A DNA stretch of 64,000 bases from Symsagittifera roscoffensis (Eukaryota; Xenacoelomorpha; Acoela; Convolutidae): NCBI RefSeq assembly GCF_963678635.1, contig NC_087065.1, forward strand, positions 8,205,209 through 8,269,208. Reading direction: 5' to 3'. Positions 55,601-62,989 of the stretch are shown one piece after another. The position numbers and the translations under genes are program-made. The notes beneath the pieces were generated by a model. That model ran no database searches. It saw nothing but the letters and a program-made list of their open reading frames with translations, and was not told the DNA's origin. Each line of letters begins with the position of its first letter. Position 1 is the first letter of the stretch.

Positions 55601-57441
55601 TGGGGTTGGCCTCCCCCCTGTGTGTTCCTGTTTTCTGAATATGAGTATTTCTTGGGCTTCATCAGCATGTATTCCCTTGATTTCTGTCTCATTTCTTTTG
55701 GGGTTGGTGCGCTGTCTTTCGACAATGTGTAGTATGTTGCTAACATTGTCCTTAAGTCGTCACTTTTTACCCCATCAAAGAACTTCGAGGCAATGCTAAA
55801 GTTTCTTCTGTTTGTCGACCCCTCTGGGTCACTCCTTCTTCTCAAGCTCTCGAGATCATCTAGGAACCAATCTATTGACTCGTCGTCCCTCTGCCTTCTC
55901 TTTTCAAATCGCATCATCGCTTGGTGACCCTTCATGCCTGACCCGAATCGATTCAGCAATATCTCGAAGATCTTGTCCGCGGTGTCGCGTTCTTCTTCTT
56001 TCTTTGCGACCACGCATTTTAATGCCGTGCCTTCTAAGTTGCTGAGTATGGCTGTGCATGCTTGTCTTTCATCATTTAAGTTATCTTGCTCTAGGTGTAA
56101 TCTCATCACTTCCACCCAAGTGTCGATGCATCCATCGGAGTCGTCTTTGAATTCCTTTGGCTTCTTGAAAGTTTTTCTTGATTTTCTGTCCCTCCTATCG
56201 CTCGAGTCAGTGTTCCTCGTGGCGAAGGCCTCTAGAGTCCTGTTCATCATCTCCCAAGTGCTTGCCCATGTCATAGCATCCGGACCTGCGTTGCTGTTAG
56301 CTGTTGAGTCCCCCGGGCAAGTCGTTGTACTTGACGTTCCATTCTTCATGATTGTTTTAGCAGCTGTTGGTGCTATGCTCACCGTATCCCGGGTTAAGGG
56401 CGACGGTGTCGATTGCCGTTTGCCCCTTTGTGGTTCCACAAAGTCAACTCTGGTGCCTTGCGTGCGATCCGCTGCCGGTCTTTCTTGTGAGGTAGAATTT
56501 CTCAAGATTGCATCCAATTTCGTCTGTTTTGCACATGAACTTTCGGCCTGATTCTTGCTCATTGTGTCCATTCTCTTTTCCAGGCTACCTAATTGGCTTT
56601 TGACATCATCATATCGGTTTTTCAACTGTTGCATATCTTTTTTGATGTTCTTATCTCGTTCTTCATTGGTGGTTTCTACCTTATCTGACATCTCCTTGAG
56701 TCTCTTATCTGTTGCCATAGCCAGGTTAAAATAACTATCCAGATACTCGTGTTTGTTGTATCTTAATTCTTTTCTTATCATTTCTCTGTCCTCTTCGCTG
56801 TGCTTCAGTTTTTTGTCGATCTGATTCAGTTTTGCCATCAAGTCACCTAGCTCAATAGTAGCTCCTTCATGGTCAGCCGTCGGTCTGTCCTCGGCCGTAG
56901 CTTCTGCTTTATTTTGTTCCTCTCTTGGATTGGCTTCTGTCGTCTTCGTGCTCACTGTCCCAAATTTTCGTGCTCTTTCAGCTTTTGGTTCTTCAGTCAT
57001 GTTTTCTTTCGTTTTTATTCCGACCATCATCGCCAACCTTTCTGTAAAAGATGTCTTTTTTACTTGAGAGTCTTCTTTCACCGTTTCTTCGGTGTTGCCT
57101 ATTGCATCTTCCACATTGTCTATTGGTGAGAACTCTATGGGTTTCGGGTTTGGTTCTTCTGCATTGGTCATTGGAGTTGACTTCGTCGTCTTTTTCTCCA
57201 GTTCATCTACGCTCTGGTCTGGTGTCTCTAGGTCGATTTCGATTGTAGGCTCCACATGTTTTTCCCTCGCATCTTCTCGCATCTTGCTCTCGGTGCCACT
57301 CCTCGTGCTGACCATGCTAACTGAAAAGTTATTTTTTGTTTTGCTTGGGCCCCTTGATGTCGTTCCACGCAGCGACGAGTTATATTTCGTGTTTGATCCA
57401 CTTGACCTTTTTTCAAGCACCGGTACCCTACTCCGTCTCAT
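49657..57441 (-). CDS. Gag-pol polyprotein (copy 3)
   Basis: 2594 codons in a single frame from MRRSRVP. Gag: an acidic, disordered start, a coiled coil (~200-300), the core (~435-600) and two CCHC knuckles (CANCGSADHHVADC, 631-644; CFFCKQEGHFRMDC, 683-696). Protease: LLDTGAVLSVI (988-998; Asp990) and ILGRDF (1064-1069). RT: MPFGLCNATATFQ (1443-1455) and YVDDV (1476-1480). RNase H: LDTDASVVAISGIL (1623-1636). A ~400-residue linker precedes integrase: zinc region with CLAC (2200-2203), catalytic Asp2231, Asp2290 and Glu2326, and GPF module KKWRGPFMI (2463-2471). All catalytic residues are present. No gag/pol frameshift or stop is used. It ends in TAA, probably a lesion, since the other copies run on into the macro tail. 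Confidence 0.96.
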   Translation of the reverse strand: MRRSRVPVLEKRSSGSNTKYNSSLRGTTSRGPSKTKNNFSVSMVSTRSGTESKMREDAREKHVEPTIEIDLETPDQSVDELEKKTTKSTPMTNAEEPNPKPIEFSPIDNVEDAIGNTEETVKEDSQVKKTSFTERLAMMVGIKTKENMTEEPKAERARKFGTVSTKTTEANPREEQNKAEATAEDRPTADHEGATIELGDLMAKLNQIDKKLKHSEEDREMIRKELRYNKHEYLDSYFNLAMATDKRLKEMSDKVETTNEERDKNIKKDMQQLKNRYDDVKSQLGSLEKRMDTMSKNQAESSCAKQTKLDAILRNSTSQERPAADRTQGTRVDFVEPQRGKRQSTPSPLTRDTVSIAPTAAKTIMKNGTSSTTTCPGDSTANSNAGPDAMTWASTWEMMNRTLEAFATRNTDSSDRRDRKSRKTFKKPKEFKDDSDGCIDTWVEVMRLHLEQDNLNDERQACTAILSNLEGTALKCVVAKKEEERDTADKIFEILLNRFGSGMKGHQAMMRFEKRRQRDDESIDWFLDDLESLRRRSDPEGSTNRRNFSIASKFFDGVKSDDLRTMLATYYTLSKDSAPTPKEMRQKSREYMLMKPKKYSYSENRNTQGGGQPQRSSWYKPRDDMDKRRSCANCGSADHHVADCTTYKQGMKSLGYAPDEEDMSQMEEHEYYNGLIIKIGARCFFCKQEGHFRMDCPLFWEAVKDQSHPKHKLALAAVQNQQNRQNEFESRNLGAPSTELPTKTVKAVTHVNGAIESAAGNSLQINYEKAATEAIAKVKQDLAAKEIEQRLKLEIERQNFNEALTGSNPTPEAVPGSTKTGNCNTVKMVTGKPFGISKIGARKMSIITVGGHEVTRNLSEPSDQTIMHIDVYADYLSCISPQTTSRALRALLTRGGSKSVRVDNRYTEAYGPHEVMLNIDGINIYTKTMITCDEDLIGQIYVGKEELKVRSIGHCAMLEEDAMHIGTEADVTGHVLDISGRKTQLRGLLDTGAVLSVIPIETWERMGFDKGDLIDSRIRLSAANKGALRVLGRTPIIALNLGERNLWMSFIVVENLDESDQFILGRDFIRNFDVTIDLNNAMFRIRNPDRRYAIKPVNLIMANENKAPVFLSRRVRLKANEAAIVGLRMKNYNEVSDNKQVCVVPNPNSQSAAVLGRSFSITKSGLCVSVLLNTLDIPITIQRGRKLGYALPVKTRYETIENSKQFEVVDCPNHRDKICILRRLQKIKDTSSLIKSLKSETDDGLSSCSNFPERPTLDEMQNEKPVLPEIEHLRGKLKDEQLEAIKDVLERNEEVFSRHNADIGCCNFVEHEIELEENAVPHREGARRMTPHKSDACRKEIETLLEYDMIEPSKSPWACGVVMAKKKGDQLSLCCDFRYLNSVTVKDAYPIPRIDESLSKLGDAKFFTTLDLGSAFWQVLLRKQDRDKTGFACELGLFQWKRMPFGLCNATATFQRLMAHALIGVTKKYGNLVMCYVDDVVIATPTLEDHIERLDEVFACMKRSGLKCKPSKCEILKDSIKYLGRMVDKHGIRPDTDAVEAVLTWKSPKTEHQLMSFLGFANYYREFIKGYADKVYPMQQLMRHKGKKFTWNNAAEESFQRIKKELCEAPVLGMPTEKGMYVLDTDASVVAISGILHQEQEWNGKTVLRPIAYGSKVLSDTEMKYGAPKAEMFAVVTFVEKYMAYLGSEPFKLRVDNRALSWLKTYSMDQSYIGRWIVRLDGYNMIIEHRTRDKHQNADNLSKKTEFYERQEQREADRPEIKDGFSFMDKETYDSLPLTRWLDKSGKPIEDHPELPKELPEKTILKKSKRIPIEIILKSKIVKETLKAKGYDLNQVEAGTAQIDDDLMRLLEKLSDDKPVIQEKGKEEPEVTILRRKETVNDTNSSRGSVTDSKDVVRSLVDKIPEDLLEQTKVRRKKVTFKEDTKHLELGQESGECSRFTEEGTGEGKLSGEREGWDEDSDGSSENQDSLCMILAEEKTRHHDRELQTDPSSGTYNMDIQEMRGGEELEKIAVARKPFRELSCNSNIRTNLVPEDDMKIVKRMICVKLSDDIHNPGEMNGQIMALKEHVKARYRLSDLIRAQKNDKMTNNLSKWIQSGVKEKGELEEDSYKILSQFYKEKKDLLYHTADGVVACKRRVEEKILHKHNLIILPQLYQTEVLFRSHDQMGHQGIDKVQQRILHRFDWPGMRKACERWVNACLACLQVKDPRKMKFPLKSVESSEFNEVVQIDHQKICMTESGYNQILVIIDHFTKLAEAVPCQTASAEETCDHLITHWISRYGCPTTFQSDNGKAFVGDLTKELMKRSHIAQAHSTTYHPQTNGLVERQNRTLVNMLRVYCSRYMTDWDKYLPQVVGAYNSTQHSTTGISPFMMLTGRERAMPLTFFYPEYEGKRTSPQAYVKEAIKRQQELNELCRRNTAQAQMRQRRKYDKKILRAKPYEVGQYVWVFQNVIPPKGTKKLLKKWRGPFMITEVHQQGRFYRLSTGRAAPYENLKPHVPSPEDWCIPKDMEGLEYLVVEPACEVNEKGTREKNDGNENLSLDDNEKIGGESDAGSFVEEDWNDPEQDEVPKWMEPDRPTPPETRTGNRKRTGMR

Positions 57442-57715
57442 TATTTCTATTTACAATTGCTCTTATTTACAATATTATTATATACACAATTCTATTCTAA
57501 GAATAAAAAAATTTTGTGGAAACAAATTCTTAAAAGAAAATATACAACGTGATAAAAACCTTGTTCCAGTTCTCTAAAATCTTCGAGTAACTTTCTTTAT
57601 TTGTGGTCCCAACCGTACCGGGTTCCATTTAGTCTTGTTCTGTTTTAATTCTGTCTTAAAACAACTTCTTGTAATTTTACTTCAATTTTTATACTGTCCT
57701 AAGACTTCCAGTTAC

Positions 57716-58320
57716 CGTCCCTACTCTTCTTTGTACCGTCCCAGGCTTTTTTCTACTGTCCCAAGACTGTTCGGTAATGTCCCAGTACTTCGTCAGTGTC
57801 CCAAGACCCTTGTCCTGAGAGTACTATCCCAAGGCTACTGTCTCAAGGCTAGTGTCCCAAGACCAGTTTCCCAAGACTGCCGCCCAAGGCTAGTGTCCCA
57901 AGACCAGTGTCCCAAGACTACTGTCCCAAGGCTAGTGTCCCAAGACTACTGTCCCAAGGCTAGTGTCCCAAGGCTAGTGTCCCAAGACTAATGTCCCAAG
58001 GCTAGTGTCCCAAGACTACTGTCCCAAGGCTAGTGTCCCAAGGCTAGTGTCCCAAGACTACTGTCCCAAGGCTAGTGTCCCAAGACTACTGTCCCAAGAC
58101 TACTATCCCAAGGCTAGTGTCCCAAGACTACTGTCCCAAGACCACTGTCCCAAGACCCTTGTCCCAAGACCCTGTCCCAAGACCCTTGTCCCAAGACCAC
58201 TGTCCCACGACCACTGTCCCAAGACCACTGTCCCAAGACCACTGTCCCAAGACTGTATCAAGACTGTTCTGGTCCAACACTGTCCCAGGACTTCTTTGGC
58301 ACTGTCCCAAGACTGTTGAC
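57716..58320 (-). repeat. Minisatellite, 14-bp unit in 28-bp pairs (copy 3 leader)
   Basis: Plus-strand units alternate CCCAAGACTACTGT and CCCAAGGCTAGTGT. The array is most regular at 57825-58260, with diverged units on both sides (CCCAAGACCACTGT, CCCAAGACCCTTGT). Higher-order 28-bp periodicity shows repeated unequal exchange or slippage. It is absent from copy 1; a degenerate relative occurs in copy 2. Confidence 0.92.
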
Positions 58321-58980
58321 AAGTGTCTGAGCGGTGGGACCTCTTTCTTCTTCGTTATGGGGACTTCTTGATTCACTGTACCTTGTACCACCACTCAAGC
58401 TCTAGTAAAATTTTCCCAAAAACCCTCTCTTAAAAGCCAAATGCTGCACCCCTTTTCCTTATTTCTTTTTAATCACCTCTCGTTCAATGTTCCAAGCAAC
58501 TTGAGACCAAAACCTGTGCGCAGGTATCTTGTGATCACCTGTTCGTAAAAAAAACTAAACACAAATCCTCACCAAAATGCAACAAAAATCCAAGCTAGAA
58601 AAAGTAATAAAAACGGAAAGATGAGCCCACCTAAAATTCAAAGGTGACAAACGTCTACCTTCTTTCGAAAAAATGTCTGGTACCTAATTGCCACGCGTTT
58701 CCTTCCCCCCTGCTAGCGATCTTATGGGGTATCACAAAAACTGTCTATGTCCGTTCCCCCCTACCGATCCGACCAGGGTACCTACCTTAGACTAATTCCA
58801 ATTTTGGATATCCGCTTCCTATGACCAACGCGTGTAAATGACTAATGTAGCTAAATCAACGATGTCGACTAATTAGTTACTCTAATTTCCCCCCTTTTTA
58901 CAATCTAACTTAACGCTCACTTCTAACTTAACCAGCCCCCCTTCTAACCTCCCCCCTTTTTAGCCCCCCTTCTTAAGCCT

Positions 58981-58990
58981 AAAATTACCT
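58981..58990 (-). promoter_or_regulatory. Candidate 5' splice site in leader (copy 3)
   Basis: The sense strand reads AG then GTAATTTT. The same GTAATTTT is found at 12116 in copy 2 and near 8190 in copy 1 in an otherwise conserved leader block. Pairing with the acceptor at 48347 would skip gag-pol. This is a weak consensus and only a suggestion. Confidence 0.25.
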
Positions 58991-59186
58991 TAAGCGCCGG
59001 GTGCTAAACCTCTCAAGAGAAAACCGTAGACCTGTCTCCAGGCCTGCTCAAGTAAAAACGTTTCTCAAAACCGGGGGATATCGCTTATCCAATTTTACAC
59101 TTATTTCCTATAATGTAATGTGAATTTTAACGACACCCGTTCTGCCCAACTTGAGAGACTCGAGAACTGCCAAATCCTTCTTGGCT

Positions 59187-59390
59187 ACTTTCCCACTCGA
59201 CTGGTCACCTCTTCCAGTCCAGTCTCCTATTGGTTCAGCTCAAGTGCTCCTGAACCACTTTTCCACTCGGCTGGTCACCTCTTCCAGTCAAGTCTCCTAT
59301 TGGTTCAGCTCAAGTGCTCCTGAACCACTTTCCCACTCGGCTGGTCACCTCTTCCAGTCAAGTCTCCTATTGGTTCAGCTAAGTTCCAAG
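59187..59390 (-). repeat. Leader tandem repeat, 3 x 70 bp (copy 3)
   Basis: CTGGTCACCTCTTCCAGTC starts at 59201, 59271 and 59341, a period of exactly 70 bp. Units two and three are almost identical. The same array lies at the same place in copies 1 and 2. Confidence 0.93.
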
Positions 59391-59843
59391 CTATCTGAAA
59401 ACCCTTGACAACGCCCCACACTCGGGCTCTTTATTAAGGTTACTGGATTAAATTACTAGGTTGATCGAAACGATCGAACTTGTAAAACAGTATGGGTATA
59501 CTATTTAATTAATATAAAGGTTTGATCCAACTAATCTGGTGTCAAAGTCACTGTCTTTTTTCGTTTTATGGTTTTTGTTCCTTTTTCTATTCTTTTTTGG
59601 TTTTTGTTTTGCTTTTTGTCTTTTTGCTCGTGTTTTTGTCCCCCTAGTTGCCCCCCTTTACTCGGTTAGCTAAGCCTCGTTCGGAGAGCGTACCAGAAAG
59701 TTTTCTCGAGTTTTCTTAAAAAGCTATCACGGTACAACCGGAAGGTTTGCACGTTCCTGTCGAACCGCACCGCCGGTACTCTAGAATGGGCATTCAGCCC
59801 GAAGCTGTCTCAAGTGGGTTCGACTCCGTAGTCTTGATGTCGT

Positions 59844-59861
59844 AAACACCCTGGAGCGCCA
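59844..59861 (-). promoter_or_regulatory. Candidate primer-binding site (copy 3)
   Basis: The sense strand reads TGGCGCTCCAGGGTGTTT, 11 nt downstream of the 5' LTR. It is conserved at the same offset in all three copies. The primer tRNA is not identified. Confidence 0.4.
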
Positions 59862-59872
59862 TAAAAACACTA

Positions 59873-60781
59873 TGTAACATTCTTCTACTGCAGTCACACA
59901 TGAGGCTTAAGAAAAATAGGCCCAATAACTATTGGCTCAAGAGTCAGTGACACTATCTCTTGTGTTTTTCTACCTCAAATCAGTCGGAGCCAATTCGGTT
60001 CGTTTGTGACATGAGACTACGACCCGTTACAGCTTAAAGGCTACTACTAAAATATCCCCCCACTCTAGAATTAAGAACGTCCTCATACTTAGGTCTCTAG
60101 ATACCCAAAATACATGAACGCCGTTAAAAACCGGGTTGGAACAATCCGTTACGTTACTTTTTATTAGACAGTGGAACTTTGATCCATTTCAGATGGATCA
60201 ACCTAAAACTCGCCTTACCTCAACATAACAATTATAAAACACACTCTAGAAATTTAAATTAGTACTCACATTGTAGCACGCTCAAGAACTGGGAGTAATC
60301 AAGTCGGTAATCAACTCGAGAATTAAATAATGTAACTAAAATGAGTTTAATGTTCGTCAGTTTTAACAACAAGAACAAGTTTGTACTCTAGACTATAGTT
60401 TCTCGTGAACCATTGGGACACTCAAGCTGTCCACCTTTCCACCGAAGGTTCACTCTAGTCCAGTTTAGAATAATACTCCAGTCAAGTCACAATGATCCAG
60501 TTCGTGGAAATACGCTTCTTTCTGTTTCGAATGGGACAGCTCTACTCTAGATTATTGCTGTGACGGAAATTGCGAATAGCAATTTCCTACTGATTTATCT
60601 TGCAATTTTCCCGCGATTGTCACTCGATTGTTCTGACTTCTCTTTTTTGACTTTCAGTTATCGCGAGAAAATCGTGCATGACAGGCTCCATTCAAATTTT
60701 TGAAAAATTAAATTTCACCCCAAAATTAAGTGTTTTTTGCTTCTCTCAAGGTCAAACTTCCAAATATGACCGACTGGCACA
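59873..60781 (-). mobile_element. 5' LTR of copy 3
   Basis: 909 bp, matching the 3' LTR at 897 positions and without gaps. It should carry the promoter and the RNA start. I could not place the U3, R and U5 borders from sequence alone. Confidence 0.92.
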
Positions 60782-60910
60782 TATCTTGAGAGATGTGGTT
60801 TCGTCGAATCTTGATAACGTCTGACGGTGCTGGGACAACAACTCTTTGAACAAGCAAATGATAGAATCCTTCTTGGTTTTCGTGAGATATTTATTTATTT
60901 GATCGTCTGG
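60782..60910 (-). pseudogene. LINE ORF1, N-terminal part (between giant element and hAT)
   Basis: The minus-strand reading gives DDQINKYLTKTKK, then LFKELLSQHRQTL and ending SLKI at the LTR. It is in frame with ORF1 codons on the other side of the 22.8-kb insertion (37938) and, upstream, with MSEVDAAP at 62818-62839 beyond the hAT element. Confidence 0.75.
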
Positions 60911-62817
60911 GGCAGGGATATCGATTCGAATCTGAGTATTCGACCCAAATACCGAGTATTCGGCACTTCGAAGCCGAATCCGAATATTAAAATTTTGAAA
61001 TCCGAATATCGAATCCGAATATTTTTTTTTTGCCGAATACCGAATAATCCAGGGTCCACTGCTAAAAAACCCGAATATTCCGAATATTGGTTTACTGTTT
61101 TGTTTCACAATATTTTTCTGTTTTTTTTAAGATGGCTAATGTAGAAGAGTCTGATGTCGCTGCCGAGTGCGAGTATAGAAAAGAAAAAGGAGTGGCAAAA
61201 TGGCATGAAAAGTTTCTTGTGGAATATCGAGGTGGTAGAAAAACGGAAGGAAGAAAGTGCATTAAATGCAATGTTTTGATTAAGAGTATTGGGGCGTCAA
61301 CGACTTCGATGACTAAACACACGCAAGTGTGTGATAGCAAAACGGTCCAAACTGTCATTGCATCGGACCAAACTGTAATTCCTTTCAAGCGGGCTAGAGT
61401 TCAAGACGGCTTGAATGAAGTTGCTAAACTTGTATATGAAGACAATATACCAGTGTACAAAGTTGTGCGTTCTCCAACGTTGCAATCATTTTTTAAGCAG
61501 CTTCACTTTAGTAAAGTCACCTACTGTTCAGTCAACAATGCGCTGGAGGTAAATTACCAAACAGCAGTACAGAAAATTAAAGATTTGATAGTAACACGTG
61601 ATAAGCGACAAATGCTCTCCTTGAGTTTTGACAAATGGACATCAGCGGACAACAAAAAGTTCACTGGAGTATATTTGTATGTTGGCGGAGAAAGCGTTTG
61701 CTTGGGTTTGATTTTTTATACTGGTTTCTGTGGGGCCGAAGAAATACTCATCAATCTGAAAAAAAAACGCTAAGTCGTTTTGGTCTACAATTAAGAGACA
61801 TTTCCTTATTTATTAGCGACTGTGGGTCGGATGTTCAATTAGCTGGCCGCATTGCCAATGTATTTACATTCCCATGATTGGCTCATGTTATTAACCTGAT
61901 TGTCAAGCAGTTTATATGCAATGTCGGAAACGAGACTGAAAACTTTGACGAAGAGCATCTAAACGCATTAAATAGTGACTGTGATTCAGACAATGATGAT
62001 GATGAAAATGATAACACTTTTGAAACTATGTTAAGCGGAACTGTTCACCGATTGAGAGAGTTGTGCAGAAAAATTAAGAAATCCCCCACTTTACGAGATA
62101 AGCTAGCAAATGTTCAATTGGCTCTTGGGCAAACTATTTTGTCCATAGTGATTGATAATAAGACCCGCTGGAACTCGCTCTATGACTGCATGACAAGGTT
62201 TCTTGAGTTGAAACCTATTCTTATTTCTATTTTGCCATCTGAGGATTTAAATGATTTTGACTGGGATAAAGTTGCGTCGATTTGTCGAACACTGAAACCT
62301 TTGAAGGAGTGTACATTGGCTCTGCAAAGCAACAAGTCTGATGCTGCGTTAGCTGTGAAAGTTATAAAATTTCTTAATCATTTGGCACATATGGAACCAG
62401 CTCTTATTTCTCCAATTTGCACTGTTTTGGGTAAGTGGATTGATAACAATCCTGTTATCACTGCCCTGATTAATAAATCGGGGAGTTTTTTTGAAACTAT
62501 TCGAAAGTTCGCTGTTGAACCCGAAAGTGCCACACAGGTGGCGTCTAATGATCATCAATATGTGGCTGTGGAAGAAGGTTTGTCTTTTGCAGAGTTCAAT
62601 AACAATTGCCAATTAGATGAGTTTGACATTTTCGCTTTTCTGGAAAATTTTCGTCCGTCCAGTGTTGATCCAGAGCGCCTATTTTCTTTATGCCGACTCA
62701 GTCGCAACTACTTACAAAATTGATTATCACCTGAGAATCATTCACGAAATGTTTTCTTAAATAAGAATAAAAGGTTTTTGAAATCATCGATCGAATCCAA
62801 CCTCACGCGCTGCTGGG
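60911..62817 (+). mobile_element. hAT-type DNA transposon, degenerate
   Basis: The left end begins CAGGGATATCGATTCGAATC, a typical hAT-style terminus, followed by a stretch rich in CGAATA motifs. The right end is eroded. Flanks GTCTGGGG (left) and TGCTGGGG (right) agree at 6 of 8 positions, consistent with an 8-bp target duplication. The two flanks lie in LINE ORF1 and join in frame. It encodes a broken transposase. Confidence 0.75.
61132..62790 (+). pseudogene. hAT transposase, broken
   Basis: The start MANVEESDVAAECE is followed by a BED-type zinc finger (CIKCNVLIKSIG, then MTKHTQVC). The RNase H-like core includes LSLSFDKWTSAD (first Asp) and SDCGSDVQLAGRI. The C-terminal dimerisation part has VDPERLFSLCRLSRNYLQ. 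Lesions are a frameshift in a run of nine A's near 61765, TGA at 61875, and TGA at 62721 in place of the Arg before LSPENHSRNVFLNKNKRF, which continues in frame to ~62790. hAT transposases cut and paste the element; this one is dead. Confidence 0.85.
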
Positions 62818-62839
62818 GAGCAGCATCAACTTCGGACAT
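62818..62839 (-). pseudogene. LINE ORF1 start
   Basis: The minus-strand reading is ATG at 62839 giving MSEVDAAP up to the hAT junction, where the frame continues at 60910. It sets the 5' end of the LINE coding region. The LINE 5' UTR probably extends to ~62950, with an unclear border. Confidence 0.55.
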
Positions 62840-62989
62840 CACAATATGAAAAATCTATTAAATAAGTTTAATAAACCCGTTCTTATGGGGCGCGCAGTCT
62901 AGTATATGCATCACTCTTCTTCGTAGACATGAAATTGGGTTTAAAATTGCTGGTTATAAGGATGAAAATATTAAATAGTTTCAGATAAA

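Larger units (their letters stand above)
57442..59872 (-). other. 5' leader of copy 3
   Basis: 2.43 kb without a credible gene. In sense order from the LTR: PBS candidate, a conserved block with GGAGTCGAACCCACTTGAGA, the CGTTCGGAGAGCG block, an A-rich tract (59540-59645), the triple 70-bp repeat, the TATAGGAAATAAGTGTAAAA block, a candidate 5' splice site AAGGTAATTTT (intron from 58988), C/T-rich DNA, the 14/28-bp minisatellite, and an AT-rich stretch before gag. Short ORFs over the minisatellite are by-products of the repeat. Confidence 0.7.
37939..60781 (-). mobile_element. Giant Ty3/gypsy-type LTR element, copy 3 (22.84 kb, complete)
   Basis: Two 909-bp LTRs (37939-38847 and 59873-60781) with TG...CA ends bound the element. 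In sense order it has 5' LTR, PBS candidate, 2.4-kb leader, gag-pol (57441 to 49657), macro tail (to 48638), spacer, ORF2 block (48134 to 39278), ~430-bp 3' UTR and 3' LTR. The LTRs differ at 12 of 909 positions (98.7% identical), so the insertion is recent. It sits inside ORF1 of a LINE; TAT occurs at both junctions, a possible 3-bp target duplication, shorter than the usual 4-6 bp. It is about twice to four times the size of an ordinary gypsy element. Confidence 0.93.

Noticed and set aside
57716-58320. CRISPR-like array of short repeats
   Set aside because: There are no unique spacers, the unit is 14 bp, and the setting is a eukaryotic retroelement leader; it is a minisatellite.
58005-58394. 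ORFs rich in SQDYCPKT-type repeats over the leader minisatellite
   Set aside because: They are by-products of a 14-bp repeat lacking stops; the DNA is homogenised, not the codons, and copy 1 lacks the region.
59800-59845. tRNA-like T-loop (GTGGGTTCGACTCC) in the leader of all copies
   Set aside because: The TTCRANY-like loop has only two good stem pairs and no D-arm, anticodon arm or acceptor stem; it is a conserved leader block, not a tRNA gene.
62849-62870. AATCTATTAAATAAGTTTA also seen near 33426 upstream of Hsp70
   Set aside because: A short AT-rich near-match with no flanking similarity; probably chance.
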